Shown piece after piece: positions 1-5,462 of a stretch of DNA of 5,462 nt (the stretch's first letter is position 1; each line of letters opens with the position of its first letter). The notes beneath the pieces were generated by a model that saw nothing but the letters and a program-made list of their open reading frames with translations, searched no databases and had not been told where the DNA came from. The translations under genes and the position numbers were made by a program. Source of the DNA: Chitinophaga pinensis (GTDB lineage Bacteria > Bacteroidota > Bacteroidia > AKYH767-A > OLB10); contig CAMBYJ010000143.1 of NCBI GenBank assembly GCA_945872015.1, forward strand, positions 1-5,462. Reading direction: 5' to 3'.

Positions 1-441
1 CGCAGTAGTGGTATTGGACTGGCAGCACCTCAAGTAGGACTTTCCATTCGCCTGTTTGTGGTGGATGCAACACCTTATGAAAATGATGAGCGTGAATTAG
101 ACGGATTTAGAAAAGTTTTTATCAATGCTCAGATATTAGAAGAAGAAGGAAAAAAATGGAAGTGCTCTGAAGGTTGCTTGAGCATTCCAGGTATCCGTGA
201 AGATGTAGATAGAAATCCAAACATAACGGTAAAGTATATGGATGAAAACTTTGTAGAGCATACGGAATCATATACTGGCATGCGTGCAAGAATTATCCAG
301 CATGAATATGATCACATTGAAGGCATATTGATGACTGATCATCTTACACCGATTAAAAAGCAATTATTGAAAGGCCGTTTGAATGATATTATGAAAGGCC
401 GTACTGACGCTGACTACAAAATGCGTTTCTATAAGAAATAA
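1..441 (+). CDS. def: Peptide deformylase, C-terminal part (5' end outside window)
   Basis: This cytosolic metalloenzyme removes the formyl group from the N-terminal methionine of new proteins. The reading frame is open from base 1, giving 146 visible residues before the TAA stop. All three family motifs are present: GIGLAAPQ at visible residues 4-11 (bases 10-33), EGCLS at 57-61 (bases 169-183, with the metal-binding Cys59), and HEYDH at 101-105 (bases 301-315, with metal ligands His101 and His105 and catalytic Glu102). Family members in this phylum are usually about 185-195 residues, so roughly 40-45 residues are missing on the left. The GTG at base 58 is in frame but lies downstream of motif 1, so it cannot be the true start. 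The C-terminus is lysine- and arginine-rich, as is common in bacterial deformylases. The gene converges on the small gene at 489-716, and no clear terminator lies between them. Confidence 0.97.
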   Translation, partial: RSSGIGLAAPQVGLSIRLFVVDATPYENDERELDGFRKVFINAQILEEEGKKWKCSEGCLSIPGIREDVDRNPNITVKYMDENFVEHTESYTGMRARIIQHEYDHIEGILMTDHLTPIKKQLLKGRLNDIMKGRTDADYKMRFYKK

Positions 442-488
442 ATAAGGTTGTAATTATCCTTAGAATTGATAAAATCAAAAGTACTGAA

Positions 489-716
489 TCAGCAATCGTT
501 TTTTGGACTGTTCATCGCTGCTAATATTGCATCTTTTGTTGACTCCCACTCTTTAGCAGTTGTTGGATTTAAAGGTTTTACTTTCCTAGATTCTGCTGCA
601 ATTTGGTTCAAAAGATCAACAAACTCTTCTGCAGTGATGTCTTCTCGGAATGGATGATCGTCGTCAGCCATTGTTGACTCATCTTTTTTTCGAAGTTCTT
701 CTAATGTTATTTTCAT
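489..716 (-). CDS. Small acidic hypothetical protein (75 aa)
   Basis: I do not recognise this protein. The frame runs from an ATG (bases 714-716) to TGA (489-491) and gives 75 residues. The N-terminal part is strongly charged, with an acidic run MADDDHPFRED at residues 16-26. It is followed by what looks like a compact helical segment, residues 28-68, with a central PLNP turn. There is no signal peptide and no membrane segment, so a soluble cytosolic protein is likely. An internal ATG at residue 16 (bases 669-671) could be the real start; neither start has a Shine-Dalgarno sequence, so the longer form was kept. It sits alone between def (convergent) and aroK (divergent), so neighbours give no hint of function. 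The protein-like composition, and the fact that it fills an otherwise empty gap, argue that it is real. A small regulator or partner protein is possible but unsupported. Confidence 0.7.
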   Translation of the reverse strand: MKITLEELRKKDESTMADDDHPFREDITAEEFVDLLNQIAAESRKVKPLNPTTAKEWESTKDAILAAMNSPKNDC

Positions 717-717
717 G

Positions 718-748
718 TTTTGAAGTTACAAAAAATAATCTACTTTAG
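718..748 (+). promoter_or_regulatory. Candidate Bacteroidota-type promoter for aroK
   Basis: In the 79-base divergent spacer, TTTTG (718-722) is followed 18 bases later by TACTTTAG (741-748). The latter matches the Bacteroidota -7 consensus TAnnTTTG at all but one fixed position, and TTTG/TTG at this distance fits the -33 element. Transcription would start near base 755 and give a leader of about 40 bases before the aroK ATG at 796. This is motif matching by eye in AT-rich DNA, so chance similarity is quite possible. Confidence 0.35.
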
Positions 749-795
749 ACAATAATTTAAAACATCTTTTAATCATTGACAAGCATTAAAATCAG

Positions 796-1311
796 ATGAA
801 AACCTCAGTAATTTACTTAATAGGATTTTCCACCTCTGGAAAGTCGACACTGGGGAAAATAATCGCAGAAAAATTAAACTTTCATTTCATTGACTTAGAT
901 GAAGCCATAACTCAACAGCAAGGCAAGTCGATTAATGCGCTATTCGATGAATTTGGTGAAGAAGGATTTCGGAAAATCGAACAGCAGTTATTGGTCAATA
1001 CAATTTTCTTGACAGAAACAGTTATCGCCTGCGGAGGCGGAACCCCTTGTTATTCCGATAATATGGATTTCTTATTGAGAAACGGAACTGTTATTTATTT
1101 AGAGGTGGATGAAGCCATCCTTCTTGAACGCATGTTAAACAATAAGGCTGAAAGACCTTTATTCAAAGGGAAATCAAAAGAGGAAATAGCATCGCACGTT
1201 AATAAGCTTCTAACTACAAGAAAAGAATTTTATGAAAGAGCAAATATTACCATCAAAAATAACAGCGATGAAGAATCTGTTGTCACTAATGTTTTAAAAT
1301 CTTTAGAATAA
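796..1311 (+). CDS. aroK: Shikimate kinase
   Basis: It phosphorylates the 3-hydroxyl of shikimate with ATP in the cytosol, the fifth step of the chorismate (aromatic amino acid) pathway. The 171-residue length is normal for the family. The P-loop GFSTSGKST spans residues 10-18; the usual form is GFMGxGKS, so Ser12-Thr13 replaces the common Met-Gly. Shikimate-binding residues are in place: Asp33 and Asp35 in IDLDE, Arg59 in FRKIE, GGG at 80-82, and Arg142 in a RKEFYERA motif. Arg120 in ERPLF matches the nucleotide-lid arginine. Together these favour shikimate kinase over a related gluconate kinase. The ATG start follows an A-rich stretch with no Shine-Dalgarno sequence, and the next upstream gene is divergent. 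The stop at 1309-1311 directly abuts the stop of the convergent batC gene. aroK and aroL name isozymes of the same activity; aroK is used here as the generic symbol. Confidence 0.94.
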   Translation: MKTSVIYLIGFSTSGKSTLGKIIAEKLNFHFIDLDEAITQQQGKSINALFDEFGEEGFRKIEQQLLVNTIFLTETVIACGGGTPCYSDNMDFLLRNGTVIYLEVDEAILLERMLNNKAERPLFKGKSKEEIASHVNKLLTTRKEFYERANITIKNNSDEESVVTNVLKSLE

Positions 1312-2013
1312 CTACCAGTCTTTTTCAGGAGTACCTCCAGCTGCATCAAACTTCTTTGGATTTTTCTTTTGTAGTTTCTGTTCCTGATTCTTTAACGCCT
1401 GCAACATACGTTCAGCTTCTTCTTTAGAGATTTTCGGTTTCGAAGCCTGTTGCTTTTGTTGTTGTTGTTGTTGTTGATCTTTTTTCTGATCCTGATTTTT
1501 ATTTTGTTGTTGTTGCTGCTGTTGCTGTTGTTGCTGCTGCTGATTTTTATTTTGCTTATTCTTATCCTGCTGATTGTTCTTTTGCTGTTGTGCTTTTAAT
1601 TTAGTCAATGCATAAGCAAGATTATAACGTGCATCATCATCCTTAGGGTTTTGACGCAAAGCCATTTTATAAGCATCAACACTCTCCTGATATTTTTCTT
1701 GTTTTAAATACGTATTACCAAGGTTGTAATAGGCTTTAGATTGTTCAACAGCGTCTTTAGTTGTTCCTGCAGACTGCATATACTGCTTGCCAGCTTCTTC
1801 CAAATTTTCTTGCTTGTAATAAGCATTCCCTAAATTATAATTACCTGCAAAACTTTTAGCATCCTTGGTTACTGCTGACTTATAATCAATCTCAGCATCC
1901 TTGAACTTCTTATTATTGTAGGCATCATTCCCTCTGCGAATAGTAGAATTTGCATTTTGCGAATTCGCCAGCAAATGCATCGAAACGAAAATCAAACTTA
2001 AAATTATTCTCAT
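1312..2013 (-). CDS. batC: BatC: exported TPR protein with Gln-rich linker
   Basis: This is a tetratricopeptide-repeat protein of the Bat (Bacteroides aerotolerance) locus, probably a periplasmic scaffold for the BatA/BatB complex. Residues 1-19 form a signal peptide with likely cleavage after ANSQ. TPR units lie at about 25-57, 58-86 and 93-126, with typical YNLGNAYY and YNLGNTYL motifs, and a further half repeat runs to about 140. Residues 141-189 are a Gln/Lys/Asn linker containing 30 glutamines in 49 residues, including runs of 13 (158-170) and 7 (180-186). A helical tail SKEEAERMLQALKNQEQKLQ (196-215) and a terminal KDW follow; both resemble the conserved end of BatC homologues. The start overlaps the batB stop as ATGA, implying coupled translation. 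It is the last gene of the operon. The family assignment is sound. Its exact biochemical role is not known, and the aerotolerance link comes from Bacteroides genetics. Confidence 0.88.
   Translation of the reverse strand: MRIILSLIFVSMHLLANSQNANSTIRRGNDAYNNKKFKDAEIDYKSAVTKDAKSFAGNYNLGNAYYKQENLEEAGKQYMQSAGTTKDAVEQSKAYYNLGNTYLKQEKYQESVDAYKMALRQNPKDDDARYNLAYALTKLKAQQQKNNQQDKNKQNKNQQQQQQQQQQQQQNKNQDQKKDQQQQQQQKQQASKPKISKEEAERMLQALKNQEQKLQKKNPKKFDAAGGTPEKDW
1456..1542 (-). repeat. CAA/CAG trinucleotide repeat tracts within batC
   Basis: Read on the coding (minus) strand, 1504-1542 holds 13 consecutive glutamine codons (7 CAA, 6 CAG, mixed). Bases 1456-1476 hold seven perfect tandem CAA codons, read as (TTG)7 on the plus strand. 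The 27 bases between them encode a Lys/Asn/Asp/Gln spacer. Because the unit is three bases, slippage would lengthen or shorten the glutamine run without shifting the frame. The perfect CAA tract is the more likely of the two to vary; the mixed tract should be more stable. Confidence 0.9.
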
Positions 2014-3059
2014 ACGTCCTGATTTTTATTTTCACCAAATAAATTCCAACGTGCAACCACTTTACTTTTATTCTCGCCGATGATAAAATCGATGATAAAC
2101 AACAACAAAGCAATAGCAAGGAAGAACTGAAACTGGTTTTCAAAACTTGTATACATTTTTGCTTTGAATTCTTTTTTATCCAAAGCACTCAACTCTTTTA
2201 ACACAATGGATAATCCATCGTCGCTATTGGTAGCATGAATAAACTTACCTTTCCCTGCTTCAGCAATATCTTCGAGCATCACACTGTTTAATTTGGTCAT
2301 GATAGTTTGACCTGAACGATCTTGACGATAACCAACTTTAGCTCCATTAGAATAAACAGGAATTGGAGTTCCTTGTTCAGAGCCCATACCAATGGTAAAT
2401 ACTTTTATTCCTTGTTCACTCGCTGTTTTAGCTGCATCAATTGCATCATCTTCGTGATTCTCTCCATCGGTAATAATTACAATTGCACTGTTCTTTTTGA
2501 TAGTATCGGTAAAGGATGTAGATGCAAGATCAATGGCTGCGCCAATAGCTGTCCCTTGTTTAGGAACTATGTCTGTATTGATCTGTGATAAAAACAATTT
2601 GGCTGCTGCGTAATCTGTTGTGATTGGCAATTGCGTGTAAGCATCACCTGCAAATACAATTACTCCTATTCGATCGCCTTCTAGTTTATCTACCAAACGA
2701 CTAATAGCCTGCTTCGCGCGCTCTAAACGATTAGGCATTAAGTCTTCAGCAAGCATACTATTCGACACATCCAAACAAATAATAATATCAGAACCTTTAC
2801 GCTTTACTTCTTCGAGTTTAGAACCAATTAAGGGTCCGCATAAACCAATTATCAAACTGATAAATGCCACCCATCTAATCCAGAATTTTAATGTTGGTCG
2901 TGTTTGACTAACCTCAGGAAATAACTGATTGATGATTTCCATTTTACCAAAACGAGCTAATGCTTTTTTCTTCCAGCGAATGAATAGCCAGAACAACACT
3001 ACTAACAGCAGTGCCGTAACAAAAAGGTAAATCATCTCAGGGTTTTGAAATCGAAACAT
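2010..3059 (-). CDS. batB: BatB: membrane-anchored VWA-domain protein
   Basis: This is a VWA protein of the Bat locus, thought to form an envelope complex with BatA and linked to oxygen or stress tolerance in Bacteroides and Leptospira. Of 349 residues, 9-28 and about 61-80 are membrane segments in the N-terminal part. The VWA domain spans about 90-290, and a third membrane segment lies at 309-327, followed by a short charged tail. The metal-ion-dependent adhesion site is complete: DVSNS at 97-101, Thr170 in GTAIG and Asp198 in TDGEN, so divalent metal binding is expected. The domain is closely similar to that of BatA (shared MLAED, PNR, GTAIG and ITDG blocks), pointing to an old tandem duplication. 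The start lies 2 bases after the batA stop without a Shine-Dalgarno sequence. The stop overlaps the batC start (ATGA, 2010-2013). BatA and BatB are told apart by order and by the BatB-type long N-terminal region. Confidence 0.92.
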   Translation of the reverse strand: MFRFQNPEMIYLFVTALLLVVLFWLFIRWKKKALARFGKMEIINQLFPEVSQTRPTLKFWIRWVAFISLIIGLCGPLIGSKLEEVKRKGSDIIICLDVSNSMLAEDLMPNRLERAKQAISRLVDKLEGDRIGVIVFAGDAYTQLPITTDYAAAKLFLSQINTDIVPKQGTAIGAAIDLASTSFTDTIKKNSAIVIITDGENHEDDAIDAAKTASEQGIKVFTIGMGSEQGTPIPVYSNGAKVGYRQDRSGQTIMTKLNSVMLEDIAEAGKGKFIHATNSDDGLSIVLKELSALDKKEFKAKMYTSFENQFQFFLAIALLLFIIDFIIGENKSKVVARWNLFGENKNQDV

Positions 3060-3061
3060 GG

Positions 3062-4069
3062 CTATGGTAAACTTTTCAAGATGGTATAACGAAGCATCAA
3101 TTCACAAAATATTAATGCAAATGCAATTAAAGCAAATGGCAAATACTCTTCGGTATAACGATTAAACTCTGTAACTTCTATTTTTGATTTTTCAAGACGA
3201 TCAATTTCACGAAAAACATTTTCTAATGCTTTGTTACCTGTCGCTCTGAAATATTTTCCGTCAGTATTCTGCGCAACCTGATTCAACAATGCTTCATCAA
3301 TTTGCACTTCCATATTTTGATACTGAATTCCGAATGGCGTTTTAAACGGATAAGGCGCCATGCCTTTTGTTCCCACACCAATAGAATATACTCTTACATC
3401 AAATGCTTTTGCAATCTCACCTGCTGTTGATGGAGGAATAGCACCAGAATTATTTACACCATCTGTAATTAGCACCACGACTTTGCTTTTTGTTTTGGCA
3501 TCCTTCACACGACTAATAGCAGTAGACAAGCCTTCTCCTATTGCAGTTCCATCTACGAGCATTCCAGGCTGAACATCTTTTAACACATTACGAAGAACAG
3601 AATGATCCGAAGTAATTGGACATTGCGTAAAACTTTCGCCAGAAAAAATCACTAATCCGATTAAATCATTTGGACGTCCGTCAATAAATTGCTGTGCTAC
3701 TTTTTTTGCTGACTCTATACGATTAGGTTTAAAATCTTCAGCCAACATACTCGCTGAAATATCCAATGCAATTACAATTGAAATTCCTTCGGTAGTAACG
3801 TTTGAAGAACTTGAAGTTGATTGCGGACGAGCCAATGCAATTATTAAAAACACAACTGCCAATAGTCGGCAGAACAGCGGCACATTAATAATTCTACTTT
3901 TCCAAGAAGGAGGAATTCGTGAGAATGAATCCGTGCTACTGATTTGAATAGTCGGCGCTTTAAAACGTTTAAACTTCCAAAAGTAAAATGCCAATACCGG
4001 AACTATCAATAGTAACCAGAACCATTCAGGATTTTTAAACTGATAAAAATGCTCTTGCAACCAGGTCAT
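3062..4069 (-). CDS. batA: BatA: membrane-anchored VWA-domain protein
   Basis: This is the first VWA protein of the Bat locus and the probable partner of BatB in the inner membrane. Of 335 residues, 15-31 and 64-81 are membrane segments; the second ends in the LARPQ motif typical of BatA. The VWA domain covers about 95-295, and a last membrane segment lies at 309-328. The metal site is complete: DISAS at 103-107, Thr175 in GTAIG and Asp203 in TDG. The region MAPYPFKTPFG (237-247) after the last strands of the VWA fold is common in BatA proteins and is the main block where it departs from BatB. The start overlaps the stop of the BatD-like gene (ATGA, 4066-4069) and is preceded by a strong purine-rich ribosome binding site, unlike its neighbours. 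The aerotolerance role is known by family only; molecular function is unproven. Confidence 0.93.
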   Translation of the reverse strand: MTWLQEHFYQFKNPEWFWLLLIVPVLAFYFWKFKRFKAPTIQISSTDSFSRIPPSWKSRIINVPLFCRLLAVVFLIIALARPQSTSSSSNVTTEGISIVIALDISASMLAEDFKPNRIESAKKVAQQFIDGRPNDLIGLVIFSGESFTQCPITSDHSVLRNVLKDVQPGMLVDGTAIGEGLSTAISRVKDAKTKSKVVVLITDGVNNSGAIPPSTAGEIAKAFDVRVYSIGVGTKGMAPYPFKTPFGIQYQNMEVQIDEALLNQVAQNTDGKYFRATGNKALENVFREIDRLEKSKIEVTEFNRYTEEYLPFALIAFALIFCELMLRYTILKSLP

Positions 4070-5031
4070 GCCTCCCCTCCTTTTTGATTGAGCATTTCTT
4101 TTTCAGTTGCAGGAGTTGTAGCCTCTACAAACTGAATTGCGTTAGCAAAACTTAACTCATGTTCGGAAACATGCGGAATGGCTTTAGCGAATTTTACTAA
4201 ATCGGCTAGACGTAATAAGTAAACCAGTTTTTCATTTTCTGCTGCATCTATTTGCTTGATAAATGCATGCTCCAATATTTCATCTGAAGTAAATTCCAAT
4301 GCAGGAATCAACCAACGATTTTGAATATAGGCACGAACGACTTCTGTTAACTCAGAATAATATTTCTTTACATCACCCTGCTGCCATATTTCTTCTTTCT
4401 TTAATTGCTCGAAACTAATCATCGCAATTTCATAAGGTGATTGCTTAGGAACTTGAATAACTTTAGCAGCATCATCGCGTTGCTTTGCTTTCTTCAGATA
4501 ACGTACAACTAACCATATAATCACAGCTAAGACTAATACACCTAACGTTATTAATCCAATTAACATCCAATCGTAAGGGACATCTTGAATTGGATGAATA
4601 TCTTTAATTGCTTTAGTTGTATCAACCGGCATTAAAAAAACTTTCAACGATAACGGATCAGTATAGACTTTAGCATTGGTATTTCTGATTTTATAGTCGA
4701 TTGTAAAGCCAGGAATAACAAAGAACCCCGTATCAAAAGCCATCATCGTTACTTTCTGCGTTCGCATTAGCATTGTATTGTCTTCAACAGGAATTGTATC
4801 AACTCCTTCATTCTTTACAACTTCTAACAAACCGATGCTATCTGAGATATAAGGCCAATCAATTTTAACATCTTTAGGTTGTGTAATTGAAAGCTCAAGT
4901 GTAAATGGCTGACCTACTACAACAATATTCGTATCTAGTTTAGCAGTAGCAACTACACCTTGCGCATACGTCCAATAACTGAAGAACATCATGCAAACAA
5001 TCAAGAAAAACTTTTTCATCAGGTGTTTCAT
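4066..5031 (-). CDS. BatD-like single-pass membrane protein of the Bat operon
   Basis: This 321-residue exported protein lies between the DUF58 protein and BatA, a standard position in Bacteroidota Bat loci. Residues 1-24 are a signal peptide (MKKFFL core, hydrophobic stretch, cleavage near YAQ). Residues 25-135 form a beta-rich, Ig-like periplasmic region that resembles the start of BatD-type domains (VVVGQPFTLELSI; DTGFFVIPGF). A single membrane helix spans about 155-178, followed by a basic stop-transfer (KKAKQR). The cytosolic part, about 196-305, is helical and resembles the DUF4381 tail, with RAYIQNRW, PALEFTSDEI, ADLVKFAK and ANAIQFVEAT. The ATG at 5029-5031 was chosen because it makes an ATGA overlap with the upstream gene. 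The in-frame ATG four codons later (5017-5019) would also leave a good signal peptide. It probably links periplasmic and cytosolic parts of the complex, but this is inference. It is far shorter than the BatD (about 600 residues) that follows batC elsewhere. Confidence 0.82.
   Translation of the reverse strand: MKHLMKKFFLIVCMMFFSYWTYAQGVVATAKLDTNIVVVGQPFTLELSITQPKDVKIDWPYISDSIGLLEVVKNEGVDTIPVEDNTMLMRTQKVTMMAFDTGFFVIPGFTIDYKIRNTNAKVYTDPLSLKVFLMPVDTTKAIKDIHPIQDVPYDWMLIGLITLGVLVLAVIIWLVVRYLKKAKQRDDAAKVIQVPKQSPYEIAMISFEQLKKEEIWQQGDVKKYYSELTEVVRAYIQNRWLIPALEFTSDEILEHAFIKQIDAAENEKLVYLLRLADLVKFAKAIPHVSEHELSFANAIQFVEATTPATEKEMLNQKGGEA
4070..4085 (-). promoter_or_regulatory. Strong Shine-Dalgarno sequence before batA
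   Basis: On the minus strand the bases just before the batA ATG read AAAAAGGAGGGGAGGC. The core AAGGAGG ends 6 bases from the start codon, which is good spacing. The same bases encode the Lys-Gly-Gly-Glu-Ala end of the upstream BatD-like protein. No other start in this window has a comparable site, and Bacteroidota genes generally rely little on Shine-Dalgarno pairing. It could therefore allow batA to be translated independently of, or more strongly than, the gene ahead of it. Confidence 0.6.
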
Positions 5032-5462
5032 CGCTGCTTAAATAAATTCATTAATGGTTTTACATATGACTGATCTGTGCGAATAGCTACATGATCAACA
5101 CCTGACTTATTTAATAATTCACTCGTTAATCGTGCTGACTGCTGAAAGTACAAACGGTAATTATTTCTAACGTTTGCATCCGAAGTATCCATCACCGAAA
5201 CAAGACCAGTTTCAGCATCTTTAAATCGAACCAATCCGACATCGGGCATTTCTTCTTCTCGCGGATCAATAATACGAAGTGCTGCAAGGTCATGCTTTTT
5301 AGAAGATACTTTAATTGCATCATCAAATCCTGAATCCATAAAATCAGAAATCACAAAAGCAATACAACGCTTTTTAATCATGTTATTAAGATACTTTAGT
5401 GCGAGACTAATATCTGTTCCTTTTGATGCAGGTTTGAAATTAATCAGTTCACGAATTATTCT
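5028..5462 (-). CDS. DUF58 family protein, C-terminal part (5' end outside window)
   Basis: The frame is open to the right edge and gives 144 residues before the TGA at 5028-5030. The visible start (RIIRELINFKPASKGTDISL) and the block KKRCIAFVISDFMDSGF, about visible residues 30-46, match the second half of DUF58 proteins. These have a degenerate VWA-like fold and almost always lie next to a MoxR ATPase. Thr16 in KGTDI and Asp40 in ISDF sit where a VWA metal site would have its second and third loops; the first (DxSxS) loop would be outside the window. The ATG at 5379-5381 is internal, because conserved family sequence continues upstream of it, so it is not the start. No membrane segment is visible, which fits a cytosolic protein. 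The stop overlaps the start of the BatD-like gene (ATGA). It is the first operon gene seen here; about 145 residues are probably missing. Confidence 0.9.
   Translation of the reverse strand, partial: RIIRELINFKPASKGTDISLALKYLNNMIKKRCIAFVISDFMDSGFDDAIKVSSKKHDLAALRIIDPREEEMPDVGLVRFKDAETGLVSVMDTSDANVRNNYRLYFQQSARLTSELLNKSGVDHVAIRTDQSYVKPLMNLFKQR

Noticed and set aside
58..441. GTG at base 58 as the start of the deformylase gene
   Set aside because: The conserved GIGLAAPQ motif is encoded upstream in the same open frame (bases 10-33), so the gene begins outside the window.
443..462. Possible terminator hairpin TAAGG / CCTTA between def and the small gene
   Set aside because: Only 5 base pairs with a 10-base loop, mostly AT pairs and no T tract after it; too weak to call.
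466..657. Open frame on the plus strand opposite the small gene
   Set aside because: Antisense to the 489-716 gene, with no protein-like family motifs; the minus-strand product has the more natural composition.
1328..1338. GGAG / CTCC hairpin at the end of batC
   Set aside because: Four-pair stem inside the coding sequence with no following T run on either strand.
1456..1542. Short tandem repeats as a CRISPR or mobile-element signature
   Set aside because: The unit is a codon-sized CAA/CAG in frame within a gene, with no spacers, inverted ends or transposase nearby.
1925..2188. Minus-strand open frame across the batB/batC junction
   Set aside because: Out of frame with two well-supported genes and rich in serine/cysteine runs typical of a shadow frame.
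2322..2588. Plus-strand open frame inside batB
   Set aside because: Lies wholly antisense to the conserved VWA domain, with no recognisable domain of its own.
3360..3572. Plus-strand open frame inside batA
   Set aside because: Antisense to the conserved VWA domain; no start signal and no recognisable domain.
5028..5381. ATG at 5379-5381 as the start of the DUF58 gene
   Set aside because: The frame stays open to 5462 and encodes conserved DUF58 sequence (KGTDI and following) upstream of this ATG.

Overview
The window looks like chromosomal DNA from a member of the Bacteroidota. It is AT-rich and most starts lack a Shine-Dalgarno sequence. The minus strand carries the aerotolerance (Bat) gene order usual in that phylum: DUF58 protein, BatD-like membrane protein, batA, batB, batC. 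Family or genus cannot be named from this sequence alone.

Left part (1-795): the 3' two thirds of a peptide deformylase gene (def, plus strand, start outside the window), then a convergent 75-codon gene of unknown function on the minus strand. A 79-base divergent spacer follows and holds a candidate Bacteroidota-type promoter for the next gene. Centre-left (796-1311): a complete shikimate kinase gene (aroK) with its substrate-binding residues intact.

Right part (1312-5462, about three quarters of the window): five minus-strand genes packed as one operon and read from right to left. They are a DUF58 protein (N-terminus outside the window), a BatD-like protein with one membrane anchor, the two von Willebrand A (VWA) proteins BatA and BatB, and the periplasmic TPR protein BatC. 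Three of the four junctions are ATGA stop/start overlaps and the fourth is a 2-base gap, so the products are probably made together and may form one envelope complex. In related genomes a MoxR-type AAA+ ATPase usually precedes the DUF58 gene; here it would lie beyond base 5462. BatC is the last gene, and its stop codon abuts the aroK stop codon with no base between them, so the large BatD and the BatE found downstream in many Bat operons are absent from this position.

No RNA gene, mobile element, CRISPR array or convincing intrinsic terminator was seen, and no gene-free stretch exceeds 80 bases. I did not find an undescribed system. The more distinctive points are the glutamine-rich, CAA-repeat linker of BatC, the flush convergent end with aroK, an unusually strong Shine-Dalgarno sequence before batA, a non-standard P-loop in the shikimate kinase, and the unrecognised 75-residue protein.
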